Made by a program: the position numbers and the translations under genes
The notes under the pieces: generated by a model
What the model was told of the DNA's origin: nothing
The model's input: the letters and a program-made list of their open reading frames with translations, nothing else
Databases searched by the model: none
Shown: positions 9,628 to 18,415 of the stretch, piece after piece
Layout of the letters: each line of letters opens with the position of its first letter
Position numbering within the stretch: the stretch's first letter is position 1
NCBI GenBank assembly: GCA_965646165.1
Contig: CBFFYP010000004.1
Coordinates: 42,082 to 106,081 of the forward strand
Length of the DNA: 64,000 nucleotides
Direction of reading: 5' to 3'
Source: MGBC114844 sp910585855
Lineage (GTDB): Bacteria > Bacillota > Clostridia > Lachnospirales > Lachnospiraceae

Positions 9628-11124
9628 TTACAGATTATTATCCATTAAATCATACTTAACAATATCCATTCTCACAGTCCCGTCTGCCGAGAAAGAAATA
9701 CCGTCCGCTTCCTGCTCCGTATATATTGTTGCTGTCATCGCCTGTTCTCCGTCATTTACAAAAACCTCTGCACTAAAACGATCCAGCACTACCCGCAATT
9801 TCAGTCTTCCGTTTTCACTGTTTACCAGACTTCTGCGCTGATGAATAATTGCTCTCCTTGAGCCGGAAAATTTTCTGTCAATCTTTAAAATAGAATTTCT
9901 GGAATGAAAACTAAGTGATGTATGATAGTGATCATTTTGAGCAAAATTCAAAATAAACTCATGATAGATATCCTGCCCCTCTTCTGGTCTGATCACAATT
10001 TCCATATCCACTTTCCGTCCTTTGATTCCTTCTAAACTGACGGAATCAGAAACCAAAACATTCTGATATTTCACTTGATTACACCTCATCTGTTCCAGTT
10101 CACGTACCGGATTCTGATAAAGTCTGCCATTCTTAATATGCAGTTCCCGAGGCAAACTCATCTGTCCAAACCAAGATACATTCTGTGAACGGAAATTACA
10201 GGTATCCCAATTCTGCATCCAGCCAATCATAATACGGCGTCCGTCCGGTGTCAGTATTGTCTGCGGTGCATAAAAATCAATCCCGTAATCAATCGCCTGA
10301 TCCTGCTGTTCTGTAAATGTATTTGTCTTTTCATCAAAATCCCCAATCAGACACAATGTCCCGTTTCCATTGTGATACTCAAATCCAACCGGCAGCATAT
10401 CCTGTGGACTGACAAACAAAACTGCTTTTCCATCCAGCATAAAAAAATCTGGACATTCCCACATAATTCCAAATCGATTCTGATTAGAAGCAAGAACTTT
10501 TTCATATTTCCATGAAAATCCGTCCGAACTTGAGAACAGCAAAATCTGCCCGCCGCCCTCTTCCGTTTTGCTTCCAATTACACAAGCAAAAGTACCATCT
10601 TCCTTCTGCCACATTTTCGGATCACGAAAATCCTGCCGACTGAATCCATCCGGCAAATCTTTTGCATCAATTACCGGATTATTTTCTAATTTTTCATAAT
10701 CAATTCCATCCCCTACTGCAATACATTGATTCTGCCAGTCAACAACAGCTCCATTCTTCTGACGCTCCCGTACAACTCCTGTATACATCAAAAGCTGTCT
10801 GCCGTCAGACAGTGTTACTGCACTCCCAGAAAAACAGCCGTCCCGATCGTAAAATTCATCCGGTGCAAGTGCTGCCGGCAGATACTCCCAATGCAGAAGA
10901 TCGTCACTCACCGCATGTCCCCAATGCATAGAATCCCAGTGCGAATCATACGGATAATACTGATAAAACAAATGATACCTTCCATTATAATAAGAAAATC
11001 CATTCGGATCATTCAGCCACCCGGTACGCACAGACAAGTGAAAGGATGGTCTGTGATCTTCTGGAATTGTTTTTTCTAGAGTTTCCTCATGTTTGCGTGC
11101 TTCACGCAATGTCTGACTAATCAT
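9628..11124 (-). CDS. Beta-fructofuranosidase / sucrose-6-P hydrolase-like (GH32)
   Basis: 498 residues from ATG 11124, chosen because AAAGGTG sits 6 nt upstream; ATG 11130 is a near alternative. The open frame continues upstream to 11289 only because it reads into a repeat element. Canonical GH32 motifs are present: WLNDPNGF (nucleophile Asp, about residue 35), FRDPKMW, and MWECPDFF (acid/base Glu), followed by the C-terminal beta-sandwich. There is no signal peptide, so it is probably cytoplasmic, splitting fructosides brought in by the adjacent ABC importer. It is co-directional with the transporter genes upstream, but about 915 bp of repeat DNA separates them. A structured repeat in the same sense ends 131 bp before the start codon. 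Confidence 0.9.
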   Translation of the reverse strand: MISQTLREARKHEETLEKTIPEDHRPSFHLSVRTGWLNDPNGFSYYNGRYHLFYQYYPYDSHWDSMHWGHAVSDDLLHWEYLPAALAPDEFYDRDGCFSGSAVTLSDGRQLLMYTGVVRERQKNGAVVDWQNQCIAVGDGIDYEKLENNPVIDAKDLPDGFSRQDFRDPKMWQKEDGTFACVIGSKTEEGGGQILLFSSSDGFSWKYEKVLASNQNRFGIMWECPDFFMLDGKAVLFVSPQDMLPVGFEYHNGNGTLCLIGDFDEKTNTFTEQQDQAIDYGIDFYAPQTILTPDGRRIMIGWMQNWDTCNFRSQNVSWFGQMSLPRELHIKNGRLYQNPVRELEQMRCNQVKYQNVLVSDSVSLEGIKGRKVDMEIVIRPEEGQDIYHEFILNFAQNDHYHTSLSFHSRNSILKIDRKFSGSRRAIIHQRRSLVNSENGRLKLRVVLDRFSAEVFVNDGEQAMTATIYTEQEADGISFSADGTVRMDIVKYDLMDNNL

Positions 11125-11255
11125 AATCATCACCTTTTTCCCTTTCTTATACAATATTTTACTGAAAAAATCTAACAATACAGCCAAGATAAACTTACAA
11201 ACTAAACTCGCATCCCAATCAACGATTCCACACTTACTGCTTTCACCGGACGCCA

Positions 11256-11572
11256 GAGGCGGTTTGCTCCTGTCCTTCACCTGCTCCACTCCAAACAGTA
11301 AGAAAGTCTAAGGCTTCTGTATCCATGTGTATCCAACCGGTCGAACCGGGGCGCAATTCGCCCTCACCACAGACAAAACGTAGTTGATGTAAGGAAAGAT
11401 TTTACCATCCATAAAACAATTTCTTCCCTATCATCCGGGCTAAACACGCCCCTTTTTTTGCATACCCTGCATGGAAGCAGGATATGCAAAAAATTCTAGG
11501 TATTTCCACAGAAGCCAAGACTTTCTAACTGTTTTCCGAAGTCGCAGGCGAAAGACAGGAACAAACCGCCTC
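11256..11572 (-). repeat. Structured repeat, copy A' (variant terminal stem)
   Basis: Minus-strand oriented copy of the repeat family. Its core matches copies A-D: a stem-loop with a CATGCAGG-type loop and flanking T/A runs (about 11455-11495), GGGGCGTGTTTAGCCCGG, and GGGCGAATTGCGCCCCGG. The outer 29-nt arms (11256-11284 and 11544-11572) pair with each other but share no sequence with the arms of copies A-D; two differences between the arms are G-T wobbles. Borders follow the family rule, AACAGC before the left arm and GGCGTCC after the right arm. It lies in the 5' leader region of the GH32 gene, in the same sense. Confidence 0.8.
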
Positions 11573-11623
11573 TCGCTGTTGGTTGGACATAAAATTTAAA
11601 CACGCTTCTTTTTCTGTTTCGGA

Positions 11624-11968
11624 ATCAAGAAACAGCCAGATTCGAAAACGGTGGGCAGCCTGCAGTGACTTTGGAAAAAAGTTAGAAGTTCTTAGACTTC
11701 TGCTCAAACACCTAAGATTTTTTTCACATCCTGCTCCCATGCAGGATGTGAAAAAAAAGGGGTGTGTTTAGCCCGGATGACAGGGAAGAGGCAATCTCGT
11801 GGCTAGAAAAATCCTTCCTTACACCCATTCCATCCCGGCTGTAACAAGGGCGAATTGCACCCCGGTCTGTCCGGCTGGATCAGGGAAAAGGCAGAAGTCT
11901 TAGAACTTCTTACTTTTTGGAAACCGGAACAGCAGGATGCCCACCGTTTTCGAATCTGGCGTCCCCCC
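11624..11968 (+). repeat. Structured repeat, copy A
   Basis: Plus-strand copy, divergent from A' and 63 bp away (arm to arm). Outer arms 11635-11663 and 11932-11960 pair over 28 of 29 positions. Second stem: TTAGAAGTTCTTAGACTTCTGC pairs with the segment at about 11890-11911. Central hairpin: 17-bp perfect stem, 11718-11734 with 11741-11757, loop TCCCAT-like. A further small hairpin is GGGCGAATTGC near 11848. No open frame of substance. It lies between the GH32 gene and the 3' end of the binding-protein gene. Confidence 0.85.
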
Positions 11969-12039
11969 CTGTGATCCAAACAACCATCATAAATTTATCC
12001 TGCAATACAGCCAACTTTTTTCAGCCCTAAAAATAATTC

Positions 12040-13713
12040 CTATTCATAATAAGCATCCAGATATTTCTGGAATATCTTCAATAAATCCTCTAATCCATAT
12101 GCATCCAGACTCTTTACATATTCATCCCAGTCTGCATCCGTAAAACCATTCATAATCCAGTCTGCTCTTTTTGCATTGATTGTTTTTGTAATGTCAGTCT
12201 GCAGGTTAGACAGTTCTTCCGTATCCTCCTGACTCATAAATACATTCGGATAAACATACTTTTTATTCATATCCGGTGTATAATACTCTTTAATCCAATC
12301 CAAACGATATTGTGCATCATCCGGGCAGGTAACATATACACCATAATATTCATCCAAAACAGCCAGCGGACCGTTTACACTCTCTGCCTCTCTTACTTCT
12401 ACAGGAGAAGCCCCCCCAAGTGGTGCATGCTGCAGCATTTCTCCGCCATTTTCATTTGTTCCAAGTACAAAAATATCAAAGTCGTCATCCTCTCCGTAAG
12501 TACCCCAGTTGTTCTGTGGAGATTGGAACGGATCATACATCTGATCAAGCCATGCACAGACAAGTGCAGGATTTTTTGCAACTGCAGTTACGACACAGCG
12601 TCCCCGATCAAAACCACTTGTAAAAGAACCATTCTCAGGAGTAATATTTCTGACATCCGCAGTCAATGCCGGGAGAGGAACCCATCCTTCAAAATCATCT
12701 ACAATATTTGCAACATCCCAGCTAAAGCATACACCGTAACGTCCTGACTTTCCCTTGGATACATAAGTTGACCATTCCTGCGTAAATGCTTCCAAATCGA
12801 TTAAATTCTGTTCATACAGAGAGTGCAGCCATGCTATTCCGTCTTTATAACCTTGCTGTGTTGCGGTACAAATTACTTTTCTGTCATCCGTAACGGCAAT
12901 ATGTCTGCCCTGATCATTGTCCCCATAGCCTTCTCCAAATCCGTTGATCAAAAGTGCCATATCCTGACTTCCGTCATTTACAATACAAGACATTGGAATA
13001 ATACTTCCGTCAATATTAAATTCTGCCTGAAGTTCGGACGCATGATCCCGAAATGCAATCAATACCTGTTCAAACTCGTCTACTGTTGTCGGAACTTCTA
13101 ACCCCAGAAAATCCAGCCATTTTTTATTGATAAATCCCATTTCACTTACTGTCTGAATTGCTGTCTTTTCTGATCCAAGCTGCTCAATCCATGGAAGTGC
13201 CCAGATATGACCTTCCGAATCGGTAGACATCTTTCTATATTCTGGATATTTTTCAAACACTGCACTTAGATTCGGCATATATGCATCAATATAATCCTCA
13301 AGAGGAATAATAACACCCTGATGTGCATAACGCAGCAAATCATTGTCGCCAAATCCGGCAGAAAAGACAAAGTCTGTCAGTGTATTAAGATTTGCCATTG
13401 CCAGCGTAATCTTATCTCCCCACTGGTCGCTTTGAATTGCCGTCCATTTAATCTCTACATTTGTCTTTTCCTGTAGACGTTTAAAAATAGTACGATTATT
13501 TGGATCGGACTCTGTATTTGCCGGGAAACTGGTCATTCCGGTCAATGTTGTTTTCTCTGCAAGCGGAAACTTCAATTCCTCTATGTTCACTTCCTGCATC
13601 TCTTCTGTATTCAGCTCAGCAGGAGATTTCTGACCGCCACATGCACTCATGGAAAGTACCATACTTGCTGCCAATGCCACTGCAATTACATGTCTGAACT
13701 TTTTATTTTTCAT
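12040..13713 (-). CDS. ABC transporter extracellular solute-binding lipoprotein (sugar)
   Basis: 557 residues. N-terminal lipoprotein signal ends LSMSACGG, placing the lipid-bearing Cys at about residue 25. The body is typical of the long LplA/YtcQ-like group-1 binding proteins of Firmicutes: N-lobe LTGMTSFPANTESDPNNRTIF, FINKKWLDFLGLEVPTTVDEF, and C-terminal helices. It would capture an oligosaccharide outside the membrane and pass it to the two permeases encoded 35 bp and 947 bp upstream. No ATPase gene is present, so a shared MsmX/UgpC-type ATPase encoded elsewhere is expected. Its neighbours (GH32, pectinases) suggest a plant-derived substrate, but which one is not resolved. Confidence 0.88.
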   Translation of the reverse strand: MKNKKFRHVIAVALAASMVLSMSACGGQKSPAELNTEEMQEVNIEELKFPLAEKTTLTGMTSFPANTESDPNNRTIFKRLQEKTNVEIKWTAIQSDQWGDKITLAMANLNTLTDFVFSAGFGDNDLLRYAHQGVIIPLEDYIDAYMPNLSAVFEKYPEYRKMSTDSEGHIWALPWIEQLGSEKTAIQTVSEMGFINKKWLDFLGLEVPTTVDEFEQVLIAFRDHASELQAEFNIDGSIIPMSCIVNDGSQDMALLINGFGEGYGDNDQGRHIAVTDDRKVICTATQQGYKDGIAWLHSLYEQNLIDLEAFTQEWSTYVSKGKSGRYGVCFSWDVANIVDDFEGWVPLPALTADVRNITPENGSFTSGFDRGRCVVTAVAKNPALVCAWLDQMYDPFQSPQNNWGTYGEDDDFDIFVLGTNENGGEMLQHAPLGGASPVEVREAESVNGPLAVLDEYYGVYVTCPDDAQYRLDWIKEYYTPDMNKKYVYPNVFMSQEDTEELSNLQTDITKTINAKRADWIMNGFTDADWDEYVKSLDAYGLEDLLKIFQKYLDAYYE

Positions 13714-13748
13714 ATCTAATCTTCTCCTTTACTATTGTTTTATAAAAT

Positions 13749-14648
13749 CTAGCCTTTTACAGAACCCGCCATAATTCCATTGTCAAAATACTTCTGGAAA
13801 AACGGATACATTACCAGCAGCGGAAGACTAGAGATAATAATGGTTGCATATTTCAGCAGTTCCGCAAGCTGTGCCCGCTCTGCCGTACTCTGCATATCTG
13901 AAATCATCCCTGACTCCGGCTGATTCTGTATCAATATAGAACGAAGCACCAGCTGCAAAGGCTGTTTTGCAGAATCATTCAAATAAATCATCGCATCAAA
14001 ATAGCTGTTCCACATTCCTACAAACTGCCATAATGCCAGTGTCGCAATAATCGGAGTACATACCGGAAGTAAGATACGGAAGAAAAATGTCAGCTCACTC
14101 GCACCATCCACATCGGCTGCCTCCCTCAGTTCTCCCGGAATCCCCTGATAATATGTTCTTGCAATAATCATATTCCACACGCTGAACGCTCCCGGAAGAA
14201 TAATTGCCCACATACTGTCCAATAAATTCAGATCGCTAATCAACAAATAAGTCGGTATCAGACCGCCTCCAAAAAACATCGTAATCACAAAGATAACATT
14301 AAACAATCCTCTTCCCTTAAAATCTTTTCTAGACATCGGATAAGCTGCCAGCATGGTAATCATAACGGAAACAACCGTAAATACAACCGAATAAATCACG
14401 GCATTTTTAAATCCAATCCAGATCTGTTTATTGGAAAGCACACGCTCATATGCCGTCAATGTCCACTTGCTGAAATCAAAAGTAATTCCTTTGTTCTGCA
14501 AAGTAATCGGGTCAATAAAGGATGCAACGATAATATAAACCATAGGAACAATAATTGCTACCACAAATAATCCCAACAGTATGTATCCAATCATCAGCAA
14601 TGACTTATCCTGAAAAGAATATCTTGAAAATTTACTCTTCTTTTTCAT
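13749..14648 (-). CDS. Carbohydrate ABC transporter permease (LplC/YtcP-like)
   Basis: 299 residues with six predicted TM segments and the EAA loop of binding-protein-dependent permeases: PGELREAADVDGASELTFFF (about residues 174-193) followed by RILLPVCTPIIATL. The C-terminus QKYFDNGIMAGSVKG is characteristic of CUT1 LplC/YtcP permeases. It follows the other permease gene by 12 bp and precedes the binding protein gene by 35 bp, so the three form one transcription unit reading leftwards from 15599. Confidence 0.92.
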   Translation of the reverse strand: MKKKSKFSRYSFQDKSLLMIGYILLGLFVVAIIVPMVYIIVASFIDPITLQNKGITFDFSKWTLTAYERVLSNKQIWIGFKNAVIYSVVFTVVSVMITMLAAYPMSRKDFKGRGLFNVIFVITMFFGGGLIPTYLLISDLNLLDSMWAIILPGAFSVWNMIIARTYYQGIPGELREAADVDGASELTFFFRILLPVCTPIIATLALWQFVGMWNSYFDAMIYLNDSAKQPLQLVLRSILIQNQPESGMISDMQSTAERAQLAELLKYATIIISSLPLLVMYPFFQKYFDNGIMAGSVKG

Positions 14649-14660
14649 AGTCGTCCTCCT

Positions 14661-15599
14661 TTACAGTCCCTGTCCATCGTTCATCTTTGCCACTATCTTA
14701 TTCACTGTAATAAGTAAAATAACATTGATTACGGTATTAAATAATCCAACCGCAGTTGAAAAACTGTAGTCCCCGTCTATAAGACCTTTCTTATACACAT
14801 AAGTAGAAATAATTTCTGAGGATGCAAGATTTAAGTCTGTCTGCAGAGCATATGCCTTTTCAAATCCGATACTCATAATATTTCCTGCCTGCATAATAAA
14901 CTGGATAACAACGGTACTCTTGATTGCCGGCCATTCCACTGCTTTAATCTGCTGAAAAATGTTAGCTCCGTCAATCACTGCAGCTTCCTTCAATTCGGAA
15001 CTTGCATTGGAAAGTGCAGCCGTATAAATAATCGATCCCCAGCCTGCACCCTGCCAGATTCCGCTGGCAATATAAATCGTGCGAAATGCCTGCGGCATAG
15101 TCATAAAATTAATCTGTGTACCCAGCAGCAGATTAACCGGACCTGTAACAGATAAGAAGATTCTGACAATACCGCAAAGTACAATAACGGAAATAAAATT
15201 CGGCATATAGAGTGCTAACTGAATTTTCTTCTTTACTCCTTTACGCTCAATCCGATTCAGCAAAAAAGCCAAAAGAATCGGAACCGGAAATCCCCACAGC
15301 ATACCAAATACACTCAATTTCAAAGTATTGGCAAGGTAGCGCAGAAAATCAGGCGAAGACAGAAAACGCTGAAAATGTTTCAGCCCTACCCACTCACTTC
15401 CAAAAATACCGCGGATCGGATTGTACCTTTCAAAAGCAATCATAATTCCGCCCATCGGAATATACTTAAAAATGATTGTCAGTGCCAGTGCCGGAAGAAG
15501 AAAAAATACATACAGCTGCCAATGTTGTACAACATAAATCAGTGTGTTGTGCAGTCCTGCATTTTTCTTTTTTGCAGTGATAGTTGATGTTTTGCTCAT
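14661..15599 (-). CDS. ABC transporter permease (LplB/YteP-like)
   Basis: 312 residues, six predicted TM helices, with the N-terminal FLLPALALTIIFKYIPMGGIMIAF typical of LplB/YteP permeases and an EAA loop (SSELKEAAVIDGANIFQQIK, about residues 200-219). First gene of the importer operon; RBS AAAGGAGTAAAGC precedes the ATG. It would form the membrane channel with the LplC-like partner. The upstream region contains repeated TTTTACATTTG motifs that may be operators for the divergent LacI regulator. Confidence 0.92.
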   Translation of the reverse strand: MSKTSTITAKKKNAGLHNTLIYVVQHWQLYVFFLLPALALTIIFKYIPMGGIMIAFERYNPIRGIFGSEWVGLKHFQRFLSSPDFLRYLANTLKLSVFGMLWGFPVPILLAFLLNRIERKGVKKKIQLALYMPNFISVIVLCGIVRIFLSVTGPVNLLLGTQINFMTMPQAFRTIYIASGIWQGAGWGSIIYTAALSNASSELKEAAVIDGANIFQQIKAVEWPAIKSTVVIQFIMQAGNIMSIGFEKAYALQTDLNLASSEIISTYVYKKGLIDGDYSFSTAVGLFNTVINVILLITVNKIVAKMNDGQGL

Positions 15600-15655
15600 T
15601 GCTTTACTCCTTTCTCTTTTTTAACCTCATTTTTGTATTGCATTTTCTCTTTTGT

Positions 15656-15721
15656 GTTTTACATTTGTAAAAATCGCGATTCAACTTTGTAAATATACAA
15701 TATCACAATTTTTACATTTGG
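15656..15721. promoter_or_regulatory. Candidate LacI-type operators between importer and regulator
   Basis: A perfect palindrome TTTACATTTGTAAA lies at 15658-15671; the half motif TTTTACATTTG recurs at about 15710 and 15851. The third copy overlaps the -35 of the LacI gene promoter, so one regulator could control both the importer operon and itself. This is inferred from position and symmetry only. Confidence 0.5.
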
Positions 15722-15858
15722 TCAATAGTATTTTTACAAATTTAAACAAAAAATTTTCAATTATTTTGCATTTGCTAATTACTTTTCACTATTTTAAAAG
15801 AAATTTTTCTTTGTTATTTTCGCATAATATCATTTTTTCTTTTTGTTGATTTTTACAT

Positions 15859-15887
15859 TTGACACAAAGTCTTTTTTACATTATAAT
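15859..15887 (+). promoter_or_regulatory. Promoter of LacI gene
   Basis: TTGACA (15859-15864), 17-bp spacer, TATAAT (15882-15887): both hexamers match the sigma-A consensus exactly. The start codon follows at 15926. Confidence 0.85.
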
Positions 15888-15925
15888 AATTACAATACTA
15901 TGACTACGAAAGGATGTGAGCTTTC

Positions 15926-16996
15926 ATGGCTGACCGTGTTACTATTCAGGATATTGCTGATGAACTTGGCGTTTCCCGCAATACCGTATCCAAAGCAATT
16001 AACAATACCGGCCTCCTCGCCGAAACCACCAGAGAAAGGGTTTTAAAAAAAGCTATTGAAATGGGATATAAACAGTTTTCTTATGTAAATATCTACAATT
16101 CTGGAAAACCTGAAATTAATCTTTCACCGGAATCCAGCAAAAGAGAAATTTCTTTGTTTACTTCTAATTTTATAGGAAGCTCCCATTTTGCTTCTACTAT
16201 GTTAGACAAATTTCAAAAAGAACTTTCCAGTCTGGGATATAGTTTTACCATGCATCGTCTGCAGAAGCATGATATAAAAAACCTTTCACTGCCCAGCTCT
16301 TATATTGAAGAGAGAACTGCCGGTATCATCTGTATCGAAATGTTTGACAGAGATTACTGCTCTATGTTATGCGATCTCAATACTCCCGTCCTCTTTGTGG
16401 ATTCACCTGTGATCAACTATAACAATCCCCTTCGGGCAGACTGCCTCTATATGGATAATCAAACAAATATCTGCCGTTTTATTGGAGAAATGATTCAAAG
16501 AGGCAAAAAAAGAATCGGTTTTATCGGGGAAATTATGCACTGCCAATCTTTCTATGAACGCTTTCTTGCCTACCGCAACGCCATGTATTCCTTCCATCTT
16601 GCCTGCCCCGAAGAATACTGCATTATCAAAAACAAAGAAGGCATTGAAACTCCCGGATATGACCCCTACCGTCAATATCTAAAGGATCAAATTCAAAAAT
16701 TAGAAAAACTGCCGGATGTTTTTATCTGTGCAAACGATTTTGTTGCGATTGACACAATGTATGCATTTAAAGAACTGGGTATATCCGTACCACAGGATGT
16801 CTACTTATGCGGATTTGACGATTCTCCAGAATCCAAAGTCACCTCTCCCACACTGACTACAATTCATATTCACAGTCAGATTATGGGATTTTCCGCCGTA
16901 CATTTACTGATATCAAGAATTAAAGAACCCTACTTAAATTTCCGTAAAATTTATACGGAAACACGTTTAATCTACAGAGAATCAACCGAAGACTAA
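15926..16996 (+). CDS. LacI-family transcriptional regulator
   Basis: 356 residues. Residues 5-50 are the LacI helix-turn-helix and hinge (VTIQDIADELGVSRNTVSKAI), followed after a linker by a periplasmic-binding-protein-like sensor with the typical PDVFICANDFVAIDTMYAF and PQDVYLCGFDDSPESKVTSPTLTTI segments. It is divergent from the ABC importer operon, with candidate operators between them, and is probably its local repressor or activator with a sugar inducer. It is followed by YesL-like and unknown membrane genes, probably cotranscribed (34-bp gap). Confidence 0.9.
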   Translation: MADRVTIQDIADELGVSRNTVSKAINNTGLLAETTRERVLKKAIEMGYKQFSYVNIYNSGKPEINLSPESSKREISLFTSNFIGSSHFASTMLDKFQKELSSLGYSFTMHRLQKHDIKNLSLPSSYIEERTAGIICIEMFDRDYCSMLCDLNTPVLFVDSPVINYNNPLRADCLYMDNQTNICRFIGEMIQRGKKRIGFIGEIMHCQSFYERFLAYRNAMYSFHLACPEEYCIIKNKEGIETPGYDPYRQYLKDQIQKLEKLPDVFICANDFVAIDTMYAFKELGISVPQDVYLCGFDDSPESKVTSPTLTTIHIHSQIMGFSAVHLLISRIKEPYLNFRKIYTETRLIYRESTED

Positions 16997-17030
16997 GCAG
17001 CAAGAGAAGCAATAAGAAAGGAGTATTTTT

Positions 17031-17669
17031 ATGCATGGTATTTTAAATCCAGAAGGACCTTTTATGTCTTTTATTACCAAAATTACATACAGTGCCTATC
17101 TCAATATTTTGTGGTTTATCTGCTGTCTGCCTATTGTTACAATCGGAGCATCCACTACCGCATTATTCTATGTTACTTTAAAAATTACCAAAAATGAAGA
17201 AGGAAGCATAACCAAGGCATTTTTTCATTCATTTAAAGAAAACTTTAAGCAGGGCACTGTCATTTGGCTTATCCTTCTTACTGCGGGAATTATCCTTGCC
17301 TTTGACGGCTATGTTTTTTACCATATGCGGTTTGAAAATGTGTTCTGGACTTTAGGAACAGCCATTTTTCTTATTGCAGCCGCTGCATATGCCATTATTC
17401 TGATGTATATTTTTCCGCTGCTTGCCAGATTTAACAATACAACCAAAGCAATGTTTAAAAATGCCCTTATGCTTGGTATGCGTTTTCTCCTCTGTACGGC
17501 AATTATGGCTGCCGTCTATTTTGCTATGGCATTTATCACTATCCATATTTTTACACCAATTATTATCTTTGGAGAAGGTCTCTGTGCTTTGCTCTGCTCT
17601 TATTTGCTCTCTAATATCCTGTTGCTCTGTCAGGAAAAAACAAAAGAGAAAGAAAGTGAAGCCTTATGA
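17031..17669 (+). CDS. yesL: YesL-like (DUF624) membrane protein
   Basis: 212 residues with about five TM segments. The N-terminus, SYLNILWFICCLPIVTIGASTTALFYV-like (about residues 23-50), is diagnostic of DUF624/YesL, a family encoded in many Firmicute pectin/rhamnogalacturonan and related ABC importer loci. Its biochemical role is not established. RBS GAAAGGAG precedes ATG 17031. The stop overlaps the next start by 4 bp (ATGA), indicating translational coupling. Confidence 0.85.
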   Translation: MHGILNPEGPFMSFITKITYSAYLNILWFICCLPIVTIGASTTALFYVTLKITKNEEGSITKAFFHSFKENFKQGTVIWLILLTAGIILAFDGYVFYHMRFENVFWTLGTAIFLIAAAAYAIILMYIFPLLARFNNTTKAMFKNALMLGMRFLLCTAIMAAVYFAMAFITIHIFTPIIIFGEGLCALLCSYLLSNILLLCQEKTKEKESEAL

Positions 17670-18394
17670 AAATAATCCGAAACGAAAAACTAAAAACACT
17701 AAAAGGCAAAAAAAAAATACAGTATATCTGGGATTACTACAAGCTTCCGCTTGTAATCCTAGGCATACTGCTGTATATTTTCGGCTATATATCCTATAAC
17801 CGTTTTTCCTATAAAGATACCATATTATACATGGCACTGGTCAATGTAAACGCCGGTGAAACCCTGACAAAAGAACTCAGCACAGATTTTTTGGACTACC
17901 AAAATCTAAATCCCTCTAAAAACAAATTAGAACTGTATACCGGGCTGTATCTGACAGACAATGAACAAAGCGATTATTATCCATACACATATGCCTCCCG
18001 TATAAAAATTCTTGCAACTATTGACGGGAAACTGTTAGATGTCGTTCTTATGAACAAAGAAGCGTTTGATGCATTCTCACAAAACGGCTATCTATATGAC
18101 TTAGAAGAGCTTCTCTGTCAGACAGACAGCCTCTTATACCATACAGTCCAATCCGACCTTGCTACCAATATCTTTATACTCGAAGACAATGCAGCCGAAT
18201 GTCAGCTGGATCCTTCTGTTTCCTACTATGCCCTAACAGAAGAACACTACTACGGAATGGATCTGTCCCGTACAGAATTTATCGGCAGTGCCGGATTTAA
18301 AGAACCAGTCTATCTTGGCATTATCGCAAATTCACCACATGTGGACACTGCCATAGCCTATATAAAATATCTGTTCTCTAAAACAATATATTAA
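17666..18394 (+). CDS. Unknown one-TM membrane protein of glycan locus
   Basis: 242 residues. A Lys-rich cytoplasmic N-terminus (1-30) is followed by a single TM helix (LPLVILGILLYIFGYISY, about 28-46) and an extracytoplasmic domain of about 190 residues. The domain has the feel of a truncated solute-binding lobe (YASRIKILATIDGKLLDVVLMNKEAFDAFSQNGYLYDLEELL), but this is impression only. It overlaps yesL by 4 bp and precedes the second LacI gene by 21 bp, so it belongs to the same transcription unit and may help sensing or import. No family name can be given with confidence. Confidence 0.7.
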   Translation: MKIIRNEKLKTLKGKKKIQYIWDYYKLPLVILGILLYIFGYISYNRFSYKDTILYMALVNVNAGETLTKELSTDFLDYQNLNPSKNKLELYTGLYLTDNEQSDYYPYTYASRIKILATIDGKLLDVVLMNKEAFDAFSQNGYLYDLEELLCQTDSLLYHTVQSDLATNIFILEDNAAECQLDPSVSYYALTEEHYYGMDLSRTEFIGSAGFKEPVYLGIIANSPHVDTAIAYIKYLFSKTIY

Positions 18395-18415
18395 GAAAGG
18401 AAAAAGAAACTTCCA

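Noticed and set aside
11125..11289. N-terminal extension of the GH32 gene
   Set aside because: The extra codons read into the A' repeat border (PPLASGESS) and have no RBS; the start at 11124 fits better.
11583..11771. Small plus-strand ORF in repeat A and similar ones in C and D
   Set aside because: The frames follow the repeat sequence; differences between copies preserve pairing, not codons.
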